From the NCBI GenBank assembly GCA_046347635.1, contig JAXMFT010000005.1, positions 124,001 to 188,000 on the forward strand: a stretch of DNA of 64,000 bases. Direction: 5' to 3'. Origin of the DNA: JAGVSZ01 sp019137045. Lineage in GTDB: Bacteria > Pseudomonadota > Gammaproteobacteria > Burkholderiales > SG8-39. Shown here piece after piece: positions 41,614-50,108 of the stretch. Position numbers and translations under genes: made by a program. Numbering within the stretch: position 1 is the stretch's first letter; every line of letters starts with the position of its first letter. A model generated the notes under the pieces. The model saw only the letters and a list, made by a program, of their open reading frames with translations. It was not told the origin of the DNA and did no database searches.

Positions 41614-42228
41614 CTACTCCGCCTGCACCCACTCCAGGATCGGCCGCCACATCGCCTGCTCGCGCTCGGCCTGCCACGCCGGCAGGTCGAAGATCGAGCG
41701 GCCCTCGAACGCCGCGTTGACGTAGAGCGTCGTGTCGCGGACCCAGCCGACGAGCGGCAGGTCGTGCTCGCGGATGTAGGTGATGAGCTGCGCCCCGGCG
41801 CGCGTGCGCGGGTCGACCCGGCTGCCGACCACGCCGACGAACGCCTTCTGCTTGCGGACCGCCTTCTCCTCCTTCAGCTCCGCCAGGAAGTCGCGCGTCG
41901 CGTTGATGTCGTAGAGCGAAGGCTGGATCGGCACCAGCACCTTGTGCGCCTCCTTGACGAGCTCGGTGAGGCGCTTGCCGTGCAACGCGGCCGGGGAGTC
42001 GAGGACGAGCCACTGCGCCTTCTTCGGCAGGTGCTCGCGCTGGTCGAGGCGCACGATCCGCGGCAGGTGGGAGGGCCTGAGCTTCAGCCACTCGAGCGAC
42101 GAGTGCTGCCGGTCGAGGTCCCACAGGCACACCGCGTCGCCGGCGTGCGCGAGACAGCCCGCGAGATTGGTGGCGAGGGTCGTCTTGCCGCTGCCGCCCT
42201 TCGGATTGGCAATCAGGATGGCCTGCAT
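41614..42228 (-). CDS. ParA/MinD-like P-loop ATPase (orphan)
   Basis: A 204-residue deviant-Walker ATPase. It has the KGGSGKTT P-loop at residues about 10-17 (NPKGGSGKTTLATNLAG), Walker A' Asp in LWDLDRQHSSLEW, and a VLDSPAALHGK Walker B-like segment. Small size and the absence of an N-terminal HTH or a parB partner indicate an orphan ParA of the type that positions cellular cargo rather than plasmids. Start ATG at 42228 gives the standard MQAILIANPKGG opening. Confidence 0.88.
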   Translation of the reverse strand: MQAILIANPKGGSGKTTLATNLAGCLAHAGDAVCLWDLDRQHSSLEWLKLRPSHLPRIVRLDQREHLPKKAQWLVLDSPAALHGKRLTELVKEAHKVLVPIQPSLYDINATRDFLAELKEEKAVRKQKAFVGVVGSRVDPRTRAGAQLITYIREHDLPLVGWVRDTTLYVNAAFEGRSIFDLPAWQAEREQAMWRPILEWVQAE

Positions 42229-42292
42229 CGTCGCTCCTCCCCAGGGTCGGATGCCGTCGCGGCGAGAGGTTACCGCGCCGGCCCGGACATCG

Positions 42293-42754
42293 TCACGAGA
42301 CGATGACCGGCTCGATCCGCACCGGAAAGTCGACGGATGCCGCGACGAAGCAGCGCTCGTGCGCGTCGTGGTGGAGCGCCCGCGCGGATTCGGCGTCCTG
42401 CGGGTCGGCGACGCGCACGCGCGGGCGCAGCACCGCATCGACGAACTTGGTCCGCCGCGGCGCGACCCGGTCGATCGTGCCCTCGGCCTCGTCCTCGTAG
42501 GCGACGACCCGGATGCCCTTGTGCGCGCAGAGCGCCAGGTAGGTCAGCATGTGACAGGACGAGAGCGAGGCGACGAGCAGGTCCTCGGGGCTCGCGCGCG
42601 TCCCGTCGCCCTGGAACACGACCGGCGCGGAGCCCGCGATCTCCGCCCCGTCGGCCGTGCGCACGACGTAGTCGCGCGCGACCGAGGGTCCGGTCGGCCC
42701 GGCCGCCGCGCCGGTCCACGCGAGCGACGACCGGAAGGTGTGCCGCGCGGCCAA
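42293..42754 (-). CDS. OsmC-family peroxiredoxin-like protein
   Basis: A 153-residue OsmC/Ohr-fold protein. The two redox cysteines appear in the expected places: SPEDLLVASLSSCHMLTYLALC (first Cys) and HHDAHERCFVAASVDFPV (second Cys). Such proteins reduce organic hydroperoxides or are used in stress defence. No in-frame ATG fits, so the start is taken as TTG one base after the ilvD stop, with GGAG eight bases upstream, implying coupling to ilvD. Confidence 0.88.
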   Translation of the reverse strand: MAARHTFRSSLAWTGAAAGPTGPSVARDYVVRTADGAEIAGSAPVVFQGDGTRASPEDLLVASLSSCHMLTYLALCAHKGIRVVAYEDEAEGTIDRVAPRRTKFVDAVLRPRVRVADPQDAESARALHHDAHERCFVAASVDFPVRIEPVIVS

Positions 42755-42755
42755 G

Positions 42756-44438
42756 TCAATCGCTCCAGTCGGTGATCGCGCCCTTGCTGGAGGTGGACAC
42801 GAGCTTCGTGTACTTCGCGAGCAGCCCCTTGGTGTAGCGCGGCTTCGGTTGTTTCCACTTCCTGCGCCGCGCGGCGAGCTCCCGCGCCGAGACGTTGAGC
42901 TGGATGAGGCGCTTCTTCGCGTCGATCGTGATCGAGTCGCCCTCGCGCACGAGCCCGATCGGTCCGCCGACGTACGCCTCGGGCGCGACGTGCCCCACGA
43001 CCATGCCCCAGGTCCCGCCCGAGAACCGGCCGTCGGTGATCAGCCCCACCGATTCGCCCAGCCCCTGGCCGACGAGGGCCGAGGTCGGCGCGAGCATCTC
43101 CTGCATGCCGGGCCCGCCCTTCGGCCCCTCGTAGCGGATCACCACCACGTCGCCCGCCCTGATCTTGCGCGCCAGGATCGCCTTCATGCACGCGGGCTCC
43201 GAATCGAACACGCGCGCGGGGCCGGTGATCGACGGGTTCTTGAGACCGGTGATCTTCGCGACGCAGCCCTCGGGCGCGAGGTTGCCCTTCAGGATCGCGA
43301 GGTGGCCCTGCGCGTAGAGGGGCTCGCCCCACGGCCGGATGACGTCCTGGTCCGCGCGCGGCGCGGCCGGGACCGCGGCGAGCTCCTCGGCCATGGTGCG
43401 GCCGGTGATGGTCATGCAGTCGCCGTGCAGCAGGCCGTGCGCGAGCAGCATCTTCAGCACCTGCGGCACCCCGCCCGCGTGGTGGAAGTCGGTGGCGACG
43501 TAGCGCCCCGAGGGCTTGAGGTCGCAGAGCACCGGCACCTTGCGCCGCATGCGCTCGAAATCGTCGATCGTCCACTTCACGCCGGCGGCGGCGGCGATCG
43601 CGAGGTAGTGCAGCACCGCGTTGGTCGAGCCGCCGGTCGCCATGACGATCGCGATGGCGTTCTCGATCGACTTGCGGGTGATGATGTCGCGCGGGCGGAT
43701 GTTGCGCCGGATCGCGTCGACGAGCACCCGGGCGGAGGCCGCGGCCGAGTCGGCCTTCTCCGGGTCGGGCGAGGCCATCTGCGAGCTGCCGAGCAGGCTC
43801 ATGCCGAGCGCCTCGAACGACGAGCTCATCGTGTTGGCGGTGAACATGCCGCCGCACGCGCCCACGCCCGGACAGGCGTTCTTCTCGATGCCGACGAAGT
43901 CCTCCTCGCTCAGCTTGCCCGCGGTGTAGGCGCCGACCGCCTCGAACGCCGAGACGATGGTGAGGTCCTGGCCCTTCCACTTGCCCGGCTTGATCGTGCC
44001 GGCGTAGACGTAGATCCCGGGCACGTTCATGCGCGCGAGGGCCATCATCCCGCCGGGCATGTTCTTGTCGCACCCGCCCACCACCAGGGCGCCGTCCATC
44101 GCCTGGCCGTTCACGCTGGTCTCGATCGCGTCGGCGATCACCTCGCGCGACACGAGCGAGTACTTCATCGCCTCGGTGCCCATCCCGATGCCGTCGGTGA
44201 CGGTGGGCACGCCGAACACCTGCGGCATCGCTCCGGCCTGGGTCAGCGCCGCCATCGCCCGGTCGACCAGCGTCTGGATGCCGGCGTTGCAGGGATTCAG
44301 GTTCGAGTGGCCGTTGGCCACGCCGACGATCGGCTTCTCGAAATCGGTGTCGCCGAAGCCGACCGCGCGCAGCATGGCCCGGTTGGGCGAGCGGGCCACC
44401 CCGCCGGTGATGGTCTTGGAACGCCAGTTGTCGGCCAT
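42756..44438 (-). CDS. ilvD: Dihydroxy-acid dehydratase
   Basis: Iron-sulfur dehydratase that makes 2-oxoisovalerate and 2-oxo-3-methylvalerate in valine/isoleucine synthesis. The 560-residue product has the cluster cysteines in SNLNPCNAGI, GCDKNMPGG and CPGVGACGGMFTANTMSS, plus the C-terminal RFSGGTWGMVVGH. Three cysteines in this pattern suit a 2Fe-2S IlvD subtype of about 560 residues. Shine-Dalgarno AAGGAGAA precedes the ATG. Followed by the OsmC-like gene. Confidence 0.96.
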   Translation of the reverse strand: MADNWRSKTITGGVARSPNRAMLRAVGFGDTDFEKPIVGVANGHSNLNPCNAGIQTLVDRAMAALTQAGAMPQVFGVPTVTDGIGMGTEAMKYSLVSREVIADAIETSVNGQAMDGALVVGGCDKNMPGGMMALARMNVPGIYVYAGTIKPGKWKGQDLTIVSAFEAVGAYTAGKLSEEDFVGIEKNACPGVGACGGMFTANTMSSSFEALGMSLLGSSQMASPDPEKADSAAASARVLVDAIRRNIRPRDIITRKSIENAIAIVMATGGSTNAVLHYLAIAAAAGVKWTIDDFERMRRKVPVLCDLKPSGRYVATDFHHAGGVPQVLKMLLAHGLLHGDCMTITGRTMAEELAAVPAAPRADQDVIRPWGEPLYAQGHLAILKGNLAPEGCVAKITGLKNPSITGPARVFDSEPACMKAILARKIRAGDVVVIRYEGPKGGPGMQEMLAPTSALVGQGLGESVGLITDGRFSGGTWGMVVGHVAPEAYVGGPIGLVREGDSITIDAKKRLIQLNVSARELAARRRKWKQPKPRYTKGLLAKYTKLVSTSSKGAITDWSD

Positions 44439-44574
44439 GCGCGCTTCTCCTTCGCGGATTCGAGTCGGGAAATGGAGCGGAGTTTAGCCCGCGGCGCGCC
44501 GCCCGGCCGGGGCCCGGCGGCCGGCGACGCGCCCGCTCGACCGCGCGCGGGCGTTCAGGCATCCTTGCGCGCCC

Positions 44575-45354
44575 ATGCTCACGCACCCGCAGTTCGACCC
44601 GGTCGCGATCCAGCTCGGTCCGCTCGCCATCCGCTGGTACGGGCTCATGTACCTCGTGGGCTTCGCGGCGGCCTACGGCCTCGGGCGCCTGCGCATCGCC
44701 GCGGGCCGGGCCGCGCGCATCACGGTCGCGGTGCTCGACGACCTGCTCTTCTTCGGGGTGCTGGGCGTGATCCTCGGCGGGCGGCTCGGCTACGTGCTGT
44801 TCTACAAGCCCGGCTACTACCTCCAGCACCCGGCGGAGATCCTCGCCGTGTGGCAGGGCGGGATGGCCTTCCACGGCGGCTTTCTCGGCGTGCTGGTCGC
44901 GGTGTGGTGGGTCGCGCGCAAGCACCGCCTGCGCTGGCTCGAGGTCACCGACTTCCTCGCGCCGCTCGTGCCGCTCGCGCTCGCGGCCGGGCGCCTCGGC
45001 AACTTCATCAACGGCGAGCTGTGGGGCCGCGTCACGGACGTGCCCTGGGGGATGGTGTTCCGCGGCGCGGGCCCGGAGCCGCGCCACCCCTCGCAGCTCT
45101 ACCAGTTCGCGCTCGAGGGGGTGCTGCTCTTCGCGCTCCTCTGGCTGTACTCGTCGCGGCCGCGGCCGGTCGGCGCGGTGTCGGGGATGTTCCTGATCGG
45201 CTACGGGGCGCTGCGCTTCGTCGCCGAGTTCTTCCGCGCGCCCGACGAGTTCCTCGGGCTGCTCGCCCTCGGGCTCAGCATGGGGCAGTGGCTGTCCGTG
45301 CCGATGATCGTCGCGGGGGTGGCGCTCCTCGCATGGGCGGTGCGCAGGCGCTAG
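44575..45354 (+). CDS. lgt: Prolipoprotein diacylglyceryl transferase
   Basis: Inner-membrane enzyme that adds diacylglycerol to the lipobox cysteine of prolipoproteins. The 259-residue product has seven membrane segments, the essential HGGFLG motif near residue 100 and the Lgt signature GRLGNFINGELWGR near residue 140. It ends in a short basic tail. Divergent from ilvD with about 135 bp between. Confidence 0.96.
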   Translation: MLTHPQFDPVAIQLGPLAIRWYGLMYLVGFAAAYGLGRLRIAAGRAARITVAVLDDLLFFGVLGVILGGRLGYVLFYKPGYYLQHPAEILAVWQGGMAFHGGFLGVLVAVWWVARKHRLRWLEVTDFLAPLVPLALAAGRLGNFINGELWGRVTDVPWGMVFRGAGPEPRHPSQLYQFALEGVLLFALLWLYSSRPRPVGAVSGMFLIGYGALRFVAEFFRAPDEFLGLLALGLSMGQWLSVPMIVAGVALLAWAVRRR

Positions 45355-45383
45355 AATCGGCCGCGAAGGAGGCGGCCGCGGCC

Positions 45384-45590
45384 ATGGACGAAGTCGAGCG
45401 CGCGATGCTCGAGCAGCGCATCATGCAGCTCAAGATCGAGCACCGCGATCTGGACGACGTGATCAAGCGCCTCGGCGAGCAGCTCGTGTACGACCAGCTC
45501 CAGCTGCAGCGCCTCAAGCGCCGCAAGCTCCTGCTGAAGGACCAGATCTCCTGGCTCGAACGCCAGGTGGACCCGGACATCCCGGCCTGA
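45384..45590 (+). CDS. YdcH-family DUF465 protein
   Basis: A 68-residue, mostly helical cytoplasmic protein (MDEVERAMLEQRIMQLKIEH start, then LDDVIKRLGEQLVYDQLQLQRLKRRKLLLKDQI). The HRDLDDVI...LQLQRLKRRKLLLKD pattern is the DUF465 signature. Function unknown. An upstream ATG at 45334 would add 16 residues and overlap lgt; the chosen start matches family length. A TAGAAT-like element lies at the lgt stop. Confidence 0.87.
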   Translation: MDEVERAMLEQRIMQLKIEHRDLDDVIKRLGEQLVYDQLQLQRLKRRKLLLKDQISWLERQVDPDIPA

Positions 45591-45624
45591 GCCGGGCGGC
45601 GGACCTCCCGCCCCGCGTCCGCGG

Positions 45625-46365
45625 TCAGCCGGCCGCGCGCACGACCAGCGTCACCCCCGCCGCGAGCAGCGTGAGCGCGACCACCCGCATCACCGCCTCG
45701 CGCGACACGCGGTGGAAGATGCGCGAGGCGACCGCGATCCCGGCGAGCGTCGCCGGGATCGCGCACGCGGCCGCGATCCACACCCGCGGGTCGGAGAGCA
45801 GCCCGGTGACCAGGAACGCGATCACCCGCAGGCTGATGCTGAAGATCGACGTCATCGTGAGCGTCGCCCGGAACTGCTCCTTGGTGAGCGCCCGGTGCGC
45901 GAGGTAGATCGCGTACGGCGGGCCGCCCGCGCCGAACAGCGTGCCGGTGATGCCGCCCGCCATGCCGGCGACGTACGCCCAGCGCCGGCTCACCACGCCG
46001 TGCGAGGCGCGCCGCGCGAGGCTGTAGAGCGCGTAGGCGAGGATGAACGCGCCGAGCGCGAGCATGCTCGCCCGGCGCGGCAGGTTCACCAGCGCGCCGA
46101 CGCCGAGCGCGAGGCCCACGATGATCATCGGCGCCATGCGCGCCACCTCGCCGCGCACCGCGTTGCGCGGATTCTCCAGTCCGAGCCGCAGCGCGCCGCT
46201 GAGGTCCACGAGGGCGAAGCTCGCGATGACGAAGGGCAGGGGAAAGAACTGCGCCGCGAGCGGCACGGTCACCAGCGCCGAGCCGAAGCCCGACAGCCCG
46301 TAGAGGATCGCGCCCGCGAATGCGATCGGCGCGAAGACCAGGAACGCTTCCCAGCCCTCCGGCAC
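45625..46365 (-). CDS. TSUP (TauE/SafE)-family permease
   Basis: A 246-residue inner-membrane protein with about eight helices in two halves. AGAILYGLSGFGSALVTVP and GMAGGITGTLFGAGGPPYAIYL are the paired TSUP signature segments. Family members export or import sulfur-containing or organic anions. Starts with GTG one base after the stop of the FAD/iron-sulfur dehydrogenase gene, so it is probably in its operon and may move a related organic acid. Confidence 0.9.
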   Translation of the reverse strand: MPEGWEAFLVFAPIAFAGAILYGLSGFGSALVTVPLAAQFFPLPFVIASFALVDLSGALRLGLENPRNAVRGEVARMAPMIIVGLALGVGALVNLPRRASMLALGAFILAYALYSLARRASHGVVSRRWAYVAGMAGGITGTLFGAGGPPYAIYLAHRALTKEQFRATLTMTSIFSISLRVIAFLVTGLLSDPRVWIAAACAIPATLAGIAVASRIFHRVSREAVMRVVALTLLAAGVTLVVRAAG

Positions 46366-46366
46366 T

Positions 46367-49354
46367 TCAGGCCAGCGCCTTCTCCAGCACGCGCGCGACG
46401 TGCAGCGCCGCGCCCGGGCCGGCCGGATCCGGGCCCTGCCCCAGCCCGTCGCGGATCTGGTGGCGGCAGCTCGTCCCGTCGGCGACGAGCAGCGTGCCGG
46501 GCGCGGCCGCGCGCGCCGCGGGCAGGAGCGCGGCCTCGGCCATCTTCATCGACACCTCGTAGTGCGCCGCGTCGTAGCCGAACGCGCCGGCCATGCCGCA
46601 GCAGCTCGCCTCGACCGTGTCGACCGCGAGGTCGGGCACTAGCCGCAGCGTGCGCTCGACCGCGCCCATCGCCCCGAACGCCTTCTGGTGGCAATGACCG
46701 TGCAGCAGGGCCCTCGCTTCCGGCAGCGGCTTGAGCTTCAGCGCGAGCCGCCCGGCCTCGGCCTCGCGCGCGAGGAACTCCTCGAAGAGCAGCGCGTTCA
46801 GCGCGAGCGCCCCCGCCTCCGCGGCCGGGAGCAGCGCGAGGAACTCGTCGCGCAGGCCGAGCAGGCACGAGGGCTCGAGGCCGACGACCGGCACGCCGCG
46901 CGCGACGTACGTCGCCAGCGCGCCGGCGGTGCGGCGCGCCTCGGCGCGCGCCTCGTTGACCATCCCGGCGGCGAGAAAGGTGCGGCCGCAGCACAGCGGC
47001 CGCCCGCCGTCGGCCGCGCGCGCGACGTGCACGCGGTATCCCGCCGCCTCGAGCACGCGCAGCGCGGCGCGCGCGTTCTCGGGCTCGAAGTAGTTGTTGA
47101 ACGTGTCGACCAGCAGCACGACGTCGCAGTCCCCGGGCGCGCGCACCTGGTAGCGGCCGGCCGCCGAGCGCAGGAACGGGCGCGAGCGCCAGAGCGGCAG
47201 CCGCCGGCGCGCCGAGAGGCCGAGGAGCCGCTCGGTGAGCCGCGCCAGGAACGGAAGCCGGTCGCGCAGGTTGAGCAGCCAGGCCACGCGCGCCGCGAGC
47301 GGCGCGTAGCGCGGGAGGAACGCGACCAGCCGGTCCTTCAGCGACCAGCCGTGGCGGCCGTGGTAGTGGTGCAGGAACTCCACCTTCATCCGCGCCATGT
47401 CGACGCCGGTCGGGCACTCGCGCTTGCAGCCCTTGCACGAGACGCACAGCGCCATCGTCGCGTAGAGGGCTTCCGACGTGAGCGCCTCGGCCGCGGACGC
47501 GTGGCCGAGCTGGCCGGAGAGCGCGAGCCGCAGCGTGTTGGCCCGCCCGCGGGTGAGGTGCTGCTCGTCGCCGGTCGCGCGATACGACGGGCACATGGTG
47601 CCGGCGTCGAACTTGCGGCAGTGCCCGTTGTTGTTGCACGTCTCGACCGCGGCGGCGAACCCCTGCGACTGCGCGCCCGGCACGCTCCACTCCGACCAGT
47701 CGAGCGCGGCGTCGAACTTGCGCGGCGCGTAGCCGGGCCGGAAGCGGAAGAGCGACGCGTCGTCCATCTTCGGCGGACGCACGATCTTGCCGGGGTTCAT
47801 GAGCCCCTGCGGGTCGAACAGCGCCTTGATCTCGCCGAGCGCGCGCGTGAGCCGGGCGCCGATGACCGGCTCGATCCATTCCGAGCGCACCAGGCCGTCG
47901 CCGTGCTCGCCCGAGTACGCGCCCTTGTACTCGCGCACCATCGCGCACGCCTCCTCGGCGATTGCGCGCATCTTCAGCGCGCCGTCGGACCGCATGTCGA
48001 GTATCGGACGCACGTGCAGCGTGCCGACCGACGCGTGCGCGTACCAGGTGCCGCGCGTGCCGTGCTTCTCGAAGATGCGCGTCAGCCGGTCGGTGTACTC
48101 GGCGAGGTGCTCGAGCGGAACGGCGCAGTCCTCGATGAACGACACCGGCTTGCCGTCGCCCTTCATCGACATCATGATGTTGAGGCCCGCCTTGCGCACC
48201 TCCCACACGTCCTTCTGCAGCTGCGCGTCGGTGATCTCCACGACGCTGCCCGGGAGGCCCAGGTCGCCCATCAGCTCGACCAGGCGCTTGAGCTTGGCGA
48301 CCTGCGCGTCGCGCGCCTCGCCGGCGAACTCGACCAGCAGCACCGCCGCCGGCTCGCCGCGCACGAACGCGCGGACGACCGGCTCGAACGCGCGGTTCGC
48401 GCGCGCGAGGTCGATCATCGTGCGGTCGACCAGCTCCACCGCGTCCGGGTCGAGCCGGACGATGTGCTGCGCGCTCTCCATCGCGCGGTAGAACGTCGGG
48501 AAGTGGCACACGCCGAGCGTCTTGTGCTGCGGGATCGGCGCGAGCTTGAGCGTCAGGCGCCGCGAGTACGCGAGCGTGCCCTCGGAGCCGACCAGCAGGT
48601 GCGCGAGGTTGTGCGGACGCATCTCCGGCCCCGGGCCCGGCTGCACCATGTCGATGTTGTAGCCCTGCACGCGGCGCAGGACCTGCGGCCACCGCGCCGC
48701 GATCTCGTCGGCCTCGCGCCGCACGATCTCGTGGATCTGCGCAACCAGCGCCCGGTAGGCCGCGGGACCGGCGCCGAGCTCGTCGCTCGGGCCGAACCGG
48801 AGGTCGGCGCCGCCGGCGAGGCGCGCTTCGATCGCCAGCACGTTGTGCACCATGTTGCCGTAGCGGATCGAGCGCGAGCCGCACGAGTTGTTGCCCGCCA
48901 TGCCGCCGATCGTGGCCTGCGCCGAGGTCGAGACGTCGACCGGGAACCAGAGCCCGTGCGGCCGCAGGAACGCGTTCAGACGGTCGAGCACGATCCCCGG
49001 CTGGACGGTCACGGTAGCGCGCGCCGGGTCGAACGCCACGACCTCGTTCAGGTGCTTCGACTGGTCGATCACCAGCGCCGCGCCGACCGTCTGCCCGCAC
49101 TGCGAGCTGCCGGCCCCGCGCGGCAGGATCGGGACGCCCGCGCCGACCGCGATCTCCATCGCCCGGAGCGCGGCGGCCTCCGTCCGCGGCACCACGACCC
49201 CGACCGGCTCGACCTGGTAGATCGAAGCGTCGGTCGCGTAGCGCCCGCGGCTCGCGCGGTCGAACAGCACGTCGCCGTCGATCTCGCGCTTCAGGCGCTC
49301 GGCGAGGCCGGGCGCGCCGGCGCCCGAACGGAACTCGAGCCGGTGGAGGCTCAT
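46367..49354 (-). CDS. Fused FAD-linked oxidase/4Fe-4S dehydrogenase (D-lactate or D-2-hydroxyacid dehydrogenase type)
   Basis: A 995-residue three-part enzyme. Residues about 30-270 are a PCMH-type FAD domain (VPILPRGAGSSQCGQTVG, GNNSCGSRSIRYGNM). Residues about 270-550 form an FAD-linked oxidase C-terminal domain (GEHGDGLVRSEWI and LFDPQGLMNPGKIV). A ferredoxin region has CNNNGHCRKFDAGTMCPSYR and CVSCKGCKRECPTG. The C-terminus has two CCG-type halves (GRPLCCGRTF, GLEPSCLL, LHGHCHQKA, ASCCGMAGAFGYD). It resembles GlcD-GlcF fusions and Dld-II enzymes that oxidise D-2-hydroxyacids and reduce quinone. ATG overlaps the upstream DsbA-family stop by 4 bp. Confidence 0.92.
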   Translation of the reverse strand: MSLHRLEFRSGAGAPGLAERLKREIDGDVLFDRASRGRYATDASIYQVEPVGVVVPRTEAAALRAMEIAVGAGVPILPRGAGSSQCGQTVGAALVIDQSKHLNEVVAFDPARATVTVQPGIVLDRLNAFLRPHGLWFPVDVSTSAQATIGGMAGNNSCGSRSIRYGNMVHNVLAIEARLAGGADLRFGPSDELGAGPAAYRALVAQIHEIVRREADEIAARWPQVLRRVQGYNIDMVQPGPGPEMRPHNLAHLLVGSEGTLAYSRRLTLKLAPIPQHKTLGVCHFPTFYRAMESAQHIVRLDPDAVELVDRTMIDLARANRAFEPVVRAFVRGEPAAVLLVEFAGEARDAQVAKLKRLVELMGDLGLPGSVVEITDAQLQKDVWEVRKAGLNIMMSMKGDGKPVSFIEDCAVPLEHLAEYTDRLTRIFEKHGTRGTWYAHASVGTLHVRPILDMRSDGALKMRAIAEEACAMVREYKGAYSGEHGDGLVRSEWIEPVIGARLTRALGEIKALFDPQGLMNPGKIVRPPKMDDASLFRFRPGYAPRKFDAALDWSEWSVPGAQSQGFAAAVETCNNNGHCRKFDAGTMCPSYRATGDEQHLTRGRANTLRLALSGQLGHASAAEALTSEALYATMALCVSCKGCKRECPTGVDMARMKVEFLHHYHGRHGWSLKDRLVAFLPRYAPLAARVAWLLNLRDRLPFLARLTERLLGLSARRRLPLWRSRPFLRSAAGRYQVRAPGDCDVVLLVDTFNNYFEPENARAALRVLEAAGYRVHVARAADGGRPLCCGRTFLAAGMVNEARAEARRTAGALATYVARGVPVVGLEPSCLLGLRDEFLALLPAAEAGALALNALLFEEFLAREAEAGRLALKLKPLPEARALLHGHCHQKAFGAMGAVERTLRLVPDLAVDTVEASCCGMAGAFGYDAAHYEVSMKMAEAALLPAARAAAPGTLLVADGTSCRHQIRDGLGQGPDPAGPGAALHVARVLEKALA

Positions 49355-50006
49355 TCCGCCGGCATCGCCTCGGCCTGCCGCATTGCTTCCAGCAGCGACT
49401 GCGCCGGGTGCGCGCCGGAGACCGCCACGCGGCCGTTGAAGATGAAGAACGGAACGCCCTCGATCCCGAGCTCGCGCGCGCGCCGCTCCTCGGCCGCCAC
49501 GAGCTCGCGGGCGTTGCGGTCGTCCAGCCGCGCCTCGACCGCGGCGCGAGGTCGAGGCCGACCCCGGCCGCGAGCGCGACGAAGACTCGCGCGCGCGGTC
49601 AGGTCCACGCCGTCGAGGAAGAAGGCGCGGAAGAGCGCCTCGACGAAGGCGCGTCCTGCGCGCCGTGCGCGTGCGCAAGCTCGATCAGGCCGTGCGCGGC
49701 GAGCGTGTTCGGCTGCCGCACGATGCGGTCGAACGCGAAGGGAATGCCGACCTCGCGTCCGACGCCGCTCACGCGCTCGTTCACCGCGCCGCCCCGGTCG
49801 CCGAATTTGCGCCGCGCGTACTCCGCGCGCGGCATGCCTTCGTCGGGCATGTCGGGGTTGAGCTGGAACGGGCGCCAGGTCACCTGCGGCGCCGGCGCAC
49901 CGGGGTGCGCCTGCGCGTAGAGCGCGAGCGCACCCTCCAGCCGGCGCTTGCCGATGAAGCACCACGGGCAGACGACGTCGGAAACCACGTCAACGTTCAG
50001 GGGCAT
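49351..50006 (-). pseudogene. DsbA-family oxidoreductase (FrnE-like), frameshifted
   Basis: The N-terminal part (SDVVCPWCFIGKRRLEGAL, VTWRPFQLNPDMPDEG) and the C-terminal part (RARELGIEGVPFFIFNGRVAVSGAHPA) are clearly one FrnE-like DsbA-fold protein of about 215 residues, but lie in different frames. By comparison with the family the frame is lost near 49650 (one base missing), shifts again near 49587 (one extra base), and returns near 49541-49548. Two of the shifts nearly compensate. This is either a decaying gene or local sequencing error in a GC-rich stretch. It lies upstream of, and overlaps, the FAD/iron-sulfur gene. Confidence 0.7.
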
Positions 50007-50108
50007 TGGACATCCTCGGGAAACCCGCCGGGATCATACCGCCCGGCGACCGGGCGTTGCCTCGGCCGCGCGGCCCATCTACCATCGCCTACTCCCGCGG
50101 AGACCCCG

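Noticed and set aside
42738..45590. 950-codon plus-strand frame covering ilvD antisense, lgt and DUF465
   Set aside because: Only its last 68 codons correspond to a family (DUF465); the rest is out of frame with lgt and antisense to ilvD.
49665..50108. N-terminal extension of the aminotransferase
   Set aside because: It overlaps the DsbA-family gene antisense and lacks family similarity; the ATG at 50109 matches the conserved N-terminus.
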